From NCBI GenBank assembly GCA_030765065.1, contig CM060975.1, positions 262,765,816 through 262,829,815 of the forward strand: a DNA stretch of 64,000 nucleotides, given 5' to 3'. Under the pieces are notes generated by a model. The model was not told the origin of the DNA and ran no database searches. It was given only the letters and a program-made list of their open reading frames with translations. Below, piece by piece: positions 56,475-64,000 of this stretch; positions within the stretch are counted from its first letter, which is position 1; each line of letters opens with the position of its first letter. The stretch comes from Deroplatys truncata. Its lineage: Eukaryota > Arthropoda > Insecta > Mantodea > Mantidae. The position numbers and the translations under genes are program-made.

Positions 56475-58544
56475 GATGCGGGACCGAAGCCTCTCGCGGT
56501 CAGAAAAATAGCCCCGAAGCCTCCCGGACCTTTAAAGGTCCCTAATTACATAGCGCTAAGCCTCCATAAAGTAGGTAGCAGTTCCAGTCCCTGATTACAT
56601 ACGCCCAAAGCCTCCCGGTCGAAACAGGTAACAGTTCCAGTTTGGTGTTTATAACATTTGATGAAGTATTACATACGGGTGGAAAATGTTACATTTTTTG
56701 CGTGTATGATTAATAACAAACGAAACACGACTGTAGTACCAAAAGAAAATCAACCTCTAATGCTTAAATTTGAATTAGTGCTTCTAGTTAGTTTAGCGTT
56801 ACCCAGGGTGCACCACGAGGAGGCGAACTGGCTCGCACCCCAAAAGATTCCACATTTATCAGCTTCGTCATTATTTCTTTGTTTTCTGTAATTTACTCAC
56901 AATGGATCCGCATTTAGATAATTCGTTATTTTGACATTGTAAACCTATATCACATAGTAATATGTATTTTTGTCTTTAAAATAAGCGGTATATTTCCCTT
57001 TGGATTTTATTTCCATATATTTCCAGGTTTGTTCTATAAGAGATCGACTTCACGTATTCTTGAAATTTTTCCAAATTTGAAATTTTCTACTTGCTGCATC
57101 ACGAGTTTTAAATATGGATAAGACCTTTCCTTTTTTCACTTGTTGATGAATTAATTGCAATTTTAGTATCCAGCTGAATTTCTTTCAGTAGTTCAAGAAA
57201 TCTATACAGCTCTGGGCTGCAGGAGTAAAATTGATTGTATTTGTTGTGGAAACTTTCGCAAGCGTTGGTAGTTCTTTGTCTATTGCAACTTACTTCTGCC
57301 CACATGGAAGGAGGAAAGAGTGCATTTTCGTTGATGCAAGTTTCCACTAAATAGTCGCAAAACATCTGTAGTTTTTTCGAGACAGGCATCACTTCATCAC
57401 CCATGAAGTCTTCAGCAAAACAGTCGCCAACTATATCAGGATCCAGCATTGGCAAACCAAATGTGTAGTTCAGAAATTTTCCTATTTCATTTCTGCAATA
57501 GTGCAAGTCACAAGTTTTGTATCTTTCGCCACCAGCTTTGTGTTAGATGAAATTTACATCCTTGAATTTTAACATCAGTCCACACTTCTCTTCCAGCATC
57601 CATGATGCTTTCTTAAAAGTCAGAAAATATTGCTGATGGAGAGAATTTCAGACCTAACTTATTACATTTATCAACAACTGTGGAAAATACCTGCTGATAT
57701 AAGTTTTCTTGTCCTTCAACAAAGAAAATACCATTGGAATGTGATATCCATTAACGAGCCCATGGTTTGTAAATAGCTGGCAAAAAAACCTTGTGGAATA
57801 CTTGAAAGTTCCATCAACATATATTGTGTCACACTGGTTGAGTACTCTGAGGTTTCCGGATTCACAAAATGTTACAACGTTCTTCGCAGCATCATTGTGT
57901 AGCAACAACTCGGCTCCATTTACAGTTTTCACATTTAATGTGTTCAGAACATCATGAACCTCCTCTATACTTGTGGGTAATTTTGGCAGAATTTTCCGCC
58001 TAGCTTTGTATATACTTGTGTAAACTGTGGACAACTCCAGTGGTTTCTTCTTCCGTGTTTTCTCTCTTCAGTTGCTGGTATATTAGTTTTGATGGCCTTT
58101 CACATATGTCTTCCGTAGCTTTTCTCTTCAGATCACAAAGCACTTTCTGTCTCTGAATGTTGTCACTAAGTGATGCCGCGTGGTTATGTTCCTCTTGAAT
58201 ATCCAGGACATCTATTTCTTCAATGAAAATAGTTTTAATAAAACTTTCAACTTTTAACATTACACGTCCATCGCGCTACCCCACTTTTTAAACACTTCTG
58301 GAATCCGAAAGTGTGACCGTTCAGAAGTAGACTTTTCCTTTCTGTCCTACTCACCGTAATTTGAGTCTTGTCGGAAATCATGTTAACTGTGAACTAATTT
58401 GCCGTACACTGAAAGAAGTCAAGGGAAAAATTAGGTATACCCATTCCACCCCACCTGCTGGATAATTACACCGGTTTCGCAGGAGGCTTGGGGATTGTTG
58501 CCTGCTAAGCTTACCTGGGTACCGGAGGCTTCGGTTCTGCGCTC
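56475..58544 (-). mobile_element. MULE (Mutator-like) DNA transposon, decayed
   Basis: 2,070 bp. Flanked by a 9-bp near-repeat, TTTCCGAGG (56,466-56,474) and TTTCTAAGG (58,545-58,553), the usual Mutator duplication length with two transitions. Left end GATGCGGGACCGAAGCCTC, complement of right end GAGCGCAGAACCGAAGCCTC. Further AAGCCTCC motifs are repeated just inside both ends (about 56,514, 56,550, 56,607; 58,484). The transposase is on the minus strand. Confidence 0.85.
57108..58260 (-). pseudogene. MULE transposase pseudogene
   Basis: Minus-strand pieces in order: an N-terminal part with EEHNHAASLSDNIQRQKVLC (58,260-58,000), typical of the region before the MULE domain, then ILPKLPTSIEEVHDVLNTL, NVVTFCESGNLRVLNQCDTI, YVDGTFKYSTRFFCQLFTNH (DGTFK holds the first catalytic Asp, about 57,825) and GYHIPMVFSLLKDKKT. 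A shifted part follows with FSDF then a stop (second catalytic Asp, about 57,630), CKFHLTQSWWRKIQ (conserved CxFHxxQ) and NEIGKFLNYTFGLPML to LFPPSMWAE and TTNACESFHNKYN. Frameshifts and stops around 57,500-57,660 inactivate it. Confidence 0.88.
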
Positions 58545-58711
58545 TTTCTAAGGTTCGAATTGTTCATTACTTGGCCAATCTCTTGAAATTCTATCAACAT
58601 TCAGTTTTTTTTTTGTTTTTTTTTTGCGATTGCATGGAAGTTGTATGGACTTCTAGAGCAGCATATAGCGTCCAGTTCTTAAACATTTGACTATCGCTGT
58701 TCCCTTTATCT
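58545..58711 (+). repeat. Family A copy, second segment
   Basis: Between MULE and mariner-like insertions: TTGCGATTGCATGGAAG, CAGCATATAGCGTCCAG and TTGACTATCGCTGTTCCC continue the copy begun at 55,950. Confidence 0.8.
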
Positions 58712-60012
58712 ACTGGATGAGCATAGAGCAGAACAGGTTTCGTGGCTCTTAGCCGGCCGGGGGTGCTGCTTGCTATGCGAGCTGAGCGGGTGATAACACG
58801 TCCCAGTATGTATACTACGGTTTGTCGCGTACGTTATTTCTAACATAGAAACAAAAAGTAAACACTTAAAAATAAAAGTACTCTTGTATATTGAGTCAGA
58901 AGATGTTGGAAGTGGCTCCCTTCGTTGTTAAAGCAATTCTGGCGCTTGATTAGAAAATTGGTCATTACACGCCGCAGCTCCCTCTGAGAAATGCCAACAG
59001 TTTCTTGACGAATGCTATTTTTAAGTTTCCCTATACCTTGTGGGTTTGTTTTGTAAACTTTCTTTTAATCCCCAGAGATAAAAGCCGTAAGAGTTTAAAT
59101 CGGAGGGAACGCGGGGACCCTATATTAGTGATAACTATCTTCAAACACTTCATGGATTTTCTGCAAGAAGTTGACTGTATGTGTTCTCGCACAGTCCTGC
59201 TGGAAAGTTACATTATCTCTTTCCCTCTCAGTTAATTCGCAACAAATGGCCGTAAAATATTTTGTCTATATCTAACACTTGTTTCCACAAAAAAATTGCC
59301 TATTCTATCGCTGCTAATGGTGCATCACACACCTATTTTTTATCATATAGGAGCTCCTGGTGAAGGAGGTTAGGCTTTTCAGCGCTTCATTAGCGATTGT
59401 TTTAGGTATTAATATATCCACTTAGGTGGAATCACGATTCGTCCGAAAAGATAATCATATACCCGATTCAAAACCCATTCATAAAATCGCAACCCTAATG
59501 TATGGTTACCCGATTTAAGTTGTTGCACTAGAGTAATTTTATAAGCTTTAACTAGAGTAACTTTGGGGCCATTTGAACGGAGCCATAAGAAATTTCCATT
59601 TACTGGGAAAGCCGTCGAAGTGATTTTTCTAGAAGATCTTTCCGGATCGTGTCCATTGTTATCCAGAATTTCTTCTGTGATTACTGTACATGTTTTCTTA
59701 TCAAAATGACTTCCCGTTTAACTAATTTGTTTACTAATCTATGGATCCTAGTACGATGGAACTTGAACTTCAGGAAATCTCGCTTGAAATAATCTCCTTA
59801 CGGCACTCGCCGATTCTGTACGGATGTACGAATCGTAGATGAATAGTTTTTGGGGAACAGAATATCGGTACCCTAAGAGTCATTTCACTTAATACTCGCT
59901 GTATTGTGTCAACTAACAAACATGTGCCAGTTTGCAAGAATTCAACTCGCCTAGCGCTTCACCGCCGGCCGTCTAAGAGTCGTGAAACCTGTTTTGCTCT
60001 ATGCTGATCATT
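58712..60012 (-). mobile_element. Mariner-like element nested in family A
   Basis: TA flanks at 58,710-58,711 and 60,013-60,014. Inverted ends of about 50 bp: left AGCATAGAGCAGAACAGG (58,719), complement of right AGCATAGAGCAAAACAGG, then TTTCRYGRCTCTTAGMCGG in both. About 1.3 kb. Removing it rejoins the family A sequence around CTTTATC|TATAACGAAATG, which confirms the boundaries. Confidence 0.85.
58860..59830 (-). pseudogene. Mariner-like transposase pseudogene
   Basis: Minus-strand reading gives an N-terminal helix-turn-helix region (QARFPEVQVPSY near 59,790; TEEILDN near 59,665; SSRKITSTA near 59,615), then catalytic-domain phrases (ISSDRIGNFFVE near 59,310; SLRFKLLRLLSLGIK near 59,090 in a shifted frame, matching the PxSPDLNxxDFYLWG box) and a C-terminal RETVGISQREL near 59,000. 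Many stops and shifts. Same broad group as 28,908-29,968. Confidence 0.75.
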
Positions 60013-60165
60013 TAGTATAACGAAATGTGTAATGTAGCTGTTTCTACAAAGGTTTAGTTGGATTAAAATGTCGTAGATAGAAAAATAGGTGTTAGCAAGA
60101 ATAGTTTGCATAAACCAACCAATAAACCTTATAGGGCCGAGAAAGTCATGCGAATGTACCAAATC
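60013..60165 (+). repeat. Family A copy, third segment
   Basis: AACGAAATGTGTAATGTAGC, AAGGTTTAGTTGGATTAAAA and GCCGAGAAAGTCATGCGAAT end the copy begun at 55,950. Confidence 0.8.
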
Positions 60166-60689
60166 AGATGCATTTTTATCCTATTCCTAGAGATTTTCAT
60201 ATTTCTTCCATATTTTATTCAACTAGTATGTGCTTTCGTAGCCTATTCTCGTTATCAAAAATTAAAACTCCATCATCTGCATGAAAATTCATTCTCCATT
60301 CTTAGATATTCTATATTAAAAGGAATTAGGGATATGCTACATTCCTGTTACTATGAGACTGGTAAGAAATTAGCGTTATACATAATACTCCCAACTCAGG
60401 GGATCAGAGACTTCTATAGTCCGTACGGGCTCGGGCCAAGATCTCGGGCTTAGACCCGGCCCGGACGACGGGCCGTTTTCCGGTTTAATTTGAAAAATGC
60501 TTTGTCAACCACGGGTCGGGCTTAGGCTTGAAAATAAAGACAATCAATTAGTTTTATCAGATTCAGGATAATATGCATTTTATATGCTATGTAAATATCT
60601 AAACATTTGGTATGTTAATGAAAATCACTAGCGCCATTTTTGACAAAATAAAAAAATAACGTCATTTTTTACAATTAAACCGAAAGTAA
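60166..60689. other. Anonymous DNA with a GC-rich CGGGC-repeat patch
   Basis: Between two family A copies. At 60,424-60,480 a run rich in CGGGCT/GGGCC (for example GGGCTCGGGCC, GACCCGGCCCGGACGACGGG) stands in AT-rich DNA. Meaning unknown. Confidence 0.4.
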
Positions 60690-61500
60690 AAACAAATTCT
60701 TATGTGATACATTCACATGACATTCTCTACCTCTATCTTTATTAGTGGGTATACAAACTATTATGACTAAGGCTTATTTTTATATCTACTATATTTAATC
60801 TAAATAAACCTTTGCAAAGATAGCTACATTACACATTTAGTTTTAAATACAAAGAGAACAGCGATAGTCAATGTTTTTAAGAACTGCACGCTATGTGCTG
60901 ACCTTAAAATTCCACACTATTTCCATGCCATCGCGAGAAACAACTAAAAATCGCATGGACTTGCATATGCCGCAAAAAGCTTAGTTTAAGCAAATTGTTG
61001 TGTTTTAAACAGATCCACATTTTTTGTGTGGTACATTTTCGTCCATCGCTTAAAGTTTATAAGTTATACAAGATTATACAAAATTCCTTCCGAATAAAAA
61101 ACTACCTAGGCTATTTCCAGAAAATTTAAGATATACATTTTATTTGACATGTAAATATCTTTAAAGTATAGTATTTTAATCAAAATCGTTAGGCTCATTT
61201 TTAGACAACAATTCTTTCCAAAAATGTTCCATGTAAAGGGTAGTTTGGGGTGGAGCTTTTTCTTGAAAATCTGGTGCCACTTCCTTGGAAGATACAAACT
61301 TCGATTATAGTTTAGTATTTATCCGACTTTTCGTTTTTGAGTTATGCTGTTCACAGATACTCAAGACACGCACACAGACATGTTTCCAAAAATGCCTTAT
61401 TTGGATCACGGCGCCTCAAAACATGTATTTTCGGTGAAATCGCGGTATCGAACTTGTGGGTGTATGTATTCTTGCTGTATGTATTAGAGAGAGTAAAAAT
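60690..61500 (-). repeat. Family A copy, near-complete, minus orientation
   Basis: Minus-strand landmarks from TTTACTCTCTCTAATAC (61,500) through the shortened TGTCTGTGTGCGTGTC tract, AACTCAAAAACGAAAAGTCG, CTACCCTTTACATGGAACA, CGATTTTGATTAAAATAC, GCGATGGCATGGAAATAG and TAGAGAATGTCATGTGAATG at about 60,712. About 810 bp. With the + copy ending at 60,165 it forms a convergent pair. Confidence 0.85.
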
Positions 61501-61779
61501 AATTGCTTACATTTTTGGTCCACGATGTTTAGATTCCATGAATAGCATAATTATCGTAATATACACACATTCTTCTCAGCAGCCAGAGAAACAATAATAA
61601 ATAAATGCTCACTTCGGGCAATTTAGGATAACTGCTACAACACGGCAGCTGTAAACTTCGCCTCCCTCTGTCCGTGTACTCCCAGCATCCTTGGCAGAAT
61701 GCATTAATATGGGTGGTATGTGGTCGACAAGTCAGTGTGCCGTCAACATGCCGCCTACTACATGAAGATTCTAGGACCT
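61501..61779. other. Anonymous DNA
   Basis: No feature recognised. Confidence 0.3.
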
Positions 61780-62270
61780 GAGACGCCACTGTTTCTGTAA
61801 AGTGGGTCCTTTATTGGTACCAGGACCTGAGTAAATCCCTTACCAGGCCTCTTTCGTCTTCTCCACTTCATGGATTAGGCTACTGCCTGTTCATCTGTAG
61901 TGTCTCGTTCCATCTCCTCGGCCTTCCCACTTCTCTCTTTCCTTTAGGGGCACAGTGGAAAGCTAGTTTTGCTAGTAAGGTATCTTCATCCTCCTAACAT
62001 GTTCTGATAAGTGCTGACATTGGCTCATCCAGTTCTGTACCTATTCATTCCTGAGTTAACAGCATCTACTTCTAATTCTTTTCTTATTTCCTCATTCCTA
62101 ATTGTCTTCTCTTTACAACCTTTCGTTTTCCTCAAATTTCATCTCACCACTGTGTATTCTACTTATTGTCCTTCGTGTAGGTAGCCAGCTTTCACAACTA
62201 TAAAGTAATGTAGGGGTTGGCAAAGTGTTATCAAATATCATCTTTGTTTCGGGCCTTGTTTTACTCTTTA
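61780..62270 (-). pseudogene. LINE reverse-transcriptase C-terminal relic
   Basis: Minus-strand reading with shifts: LPTLHYFI...KAGYL near 62,210 (counterpart of 'LxYGSExW'), IRNEEIRKELEVDAVNS near 62,080, RYRTG near 62,040, then a GRPRRW-like stretch near 61,920 (EGRGDGTRHYR in the broken frame; VGRPRRRWNET in another) and NPWS-like words at about 61,870. This order is the tail downstream of the RT domain in several arthropod LINE clades. The RT core itself is absent, as expected for a 5'-truncated copy. Confidence 0.6.
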
Positions 62271-63514
62271 AGGTATTGTGTATTGTTCCATAAATTGTTT
62301 ACAATAATATATATAATATCCGATTTTACAATGTGCAAAAATTTTTCCGGCACCCAAGACTTCAGTTTTTACCATCCTAATATCACTTTTCTCCATTCTT
62401 GTCTATTGGACCATAAATCTTTCCCAATTTCCCGAATCCATTATTACTCCTCCATGTCTTTTGGCATAGACTCCATTATTCTTTTGAATAATCTTTCATC
62501 TTTCTGTTAGCATGTCGGGACGGGTAGGGCCTAAGAATTTCTGCTGGTACAGGCCTCTTAACAGCCAAGGAGCCCCATCTACCTAATTCCTTCATTCATA
62601 GTTCAAATCAAACTACAAGGGAATAAAATCGTATCTCGCACACTCTGGGGTTCACGCATCCTGGGTTAAATACCACCGCTCCAGCATGTGATATGTTTAT
62701 GCATCATATGCAATAGAATGCCTCTTTTTGCAAGCCTCAATGAAAGAGCTAAAAACGATGATGTTACTTCTTTGTTTGGTTTTGCAAAGCTACACACATG
62801 TTTGTGTGTTCGCGTAGCTGATAGCTTCAGTCTTTTCTACTTTTTTCATTTCTCACAAATGCAATTGTTTTATCAGTATTGTTGTCAGTGTCGCATTCAT
62901 GACCATCGAGGCTGAAAGTCGATATGTTTGGATATGATAACCTAGCGTACATCTGCATAAAAATAACATATTTGGAAAACCAAGAAAAATAACCGGTATA
63001 CAAATGATAAAATTAATGGACCAACACTAAGCCCCATGTGTATTTCATAGCTCTTTTTGGTTGACATCAGAATTACGGATACTACCATAAAAGAAACATT
63101 TTTGTTTTCTCTTGAAAAACATATCTATCCTGATCAACATAATGTTTTTGTCAGTTTTTAGTTTTTGCATCTACTCTAACAAAAATATTGTTATATATGC
63201 TTTAAGTCCCTTAACTACAGAGGCCTTATTGCAACAAACATGAATGAAGTATACGGAGTGTACATGACAATTTCTGTTTGGAAGTCACAATACACATTAA
63301 AGATACAATATTGTTCATTACATTTGATAGCACATAACTCAGAGGACAGTTGTGTAACCCTATTTGGAATGTAGTAAACATTTGGTTATTGCGTGTCTGA
63401 TGGTCTGTCTTGTGTTGCAGCGGGTACGTTGCGAAGGTTCATTCTTGGTGACTAATTGTTTATTTTATGAATTAAAATCCTGTGGTAAAATTTCGCTATG
63501 CCCAACTGTTTTAT
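62271..63514. other. Anonymous DNA
   Basis: No gene recognised. Near 62,660, TGGGTTAAATACC is weakly B-box-like. Nothing else. Confidence 0.35.
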
Positions 63515-64000
63515 TAACTTCTCTACTATGTATAGTAAGTAGGAGAAGTATTATTTTCCACCTATAAAGTTGTATATTGAGATTTCACCGGAAATATTAT
63601 GTTTTAATACTCCCTAAATCCAAAAAAAAAGCATTTTAGAAAAAGGTCCGTGTGTGTGTCTGTGGATAGCATAACTCAAAAACGAGAAGTCGGATAAGTA
63701 CAAAACTTGGTATTTAAGTTCAATATCCTGCAAGAATGAGAAGATTTTCAAGAAAATCCCACATCTGCAACTACTCTTTACCTGAGCTTTTTCGAAAAGT
63801 TTCGTTTCCTAAAAAACGTCTAACGATTTTATTAAAATACCATATATTACAGATATTTAAAAGGAAATAAAATGTGTATCTTGAATTTTCAAAAGTAGCC
63901 TGTGAAGTTCACTTCATTTGGAAGAAATTTTGTACAATCTTGTATAACTGGTGAACGTTAAGCGACAGACGAAAGCATACTACACAAAAAACTGTAGATC
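63515..64000 (+). repeat. Family A copy, cut by the window end
   Basis: Begins ACTTCTCTACTATGTATAGT, then GAGAAGTATTATTTTCCACC, the short TGTGTGTGTCTGTGGATAGC tract, AACTCAAAAACGAGAAGTCG, TTGGTATTTAAGTTCAATAT and ACACAAAAAACTGTAGATC at the window end. The 3' part is outside. Confidence 0.85.

Overview
The window reads as intergenic DNA from a large, repeat-rich arthropod genome, most likely an insect. It is AT-rich eukaryotic DNA with tRNA-derived SINEs, an R1/I-type LINE, a Ty3/gypsy LTR element, several Tc1/mariner relatives and a MULE. A fragment near 32.3 kb resembles, from memory only, repeats of orthopteroid insects. I found no intact host gene and no rRNA or functional tRNA gene. The only non-mobile-looking coding relic is a THAP-type exon with stop codons near 54.4 kb.

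Layout. 0-9 kb: a decayed Tc1 transposon (1,671-2,896), a tRNA-like SINE head (4.47 kb) and a SINE with a 12-bp target-site duplication (7,201-7,503). 9.5-13.7 kb: a dead LINE. 14.6-19.6 kb: a SINE split by a very young LTR retrotransposon (14,722-19,368) that has lost capsid-protease-RT-RNase H-integrase core and fuses a Gag-like coiled coil to the integrase tail. 22.7-24.1 kb: a second Tc1 element. 26.1-28.0 kb: a 38-bp minisatellite. 28.9-30.0 kb: a mariner-like relic. 30-34.9 kb: mostly anonymous DNA. 54-64 kb: the THAP exon, a MULE and a mariner-like element both nested in one copy of a dispersed repeat, and a LINE tail.

The outstanding object is 34,879-52,760: a 17.9-kb, almost perfect palindrome with arms of about 8.9 kb around a 29-bp loop. 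It is bounded exactly by a 6-bp direct repeat (CTCGTA) in otherwise different flanks, so it looks like one inserted mobile element rather than an assembly fold-back. Each arm holds, from the tip inward: a 149-bp hairpin module, about 2.3 tandem units of a 1.1-kb promoter-like cassette (CCAAT cluster, CRE-like site, YY1-like sites, strong splice donor), an array of a dispersed repeat (called family A here), a 76-bp minisatellite and a GC-rich segment with a short ORF. The 5'-AG terminus and 6-bp duplication recall Polinton/Maverick elements, while long arms, internal tandem repeats and a small loop recall Foldback elements. No transposase, polymerase or integrase is visible in it.

Family A, a non-coding repeat of about 850 bp with a TG/TCTG tract, links the window: copies lie at 0.6, 6.8, 19.6, 22.2, 55.3, 56-60, 60.7 and 63.5 kb as well as inside both palindrome arms. 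Nested insertions with clear target duplications give a relative chronology: family A first, then the MULE and mariner-like element; SINE first, then the LTR element.
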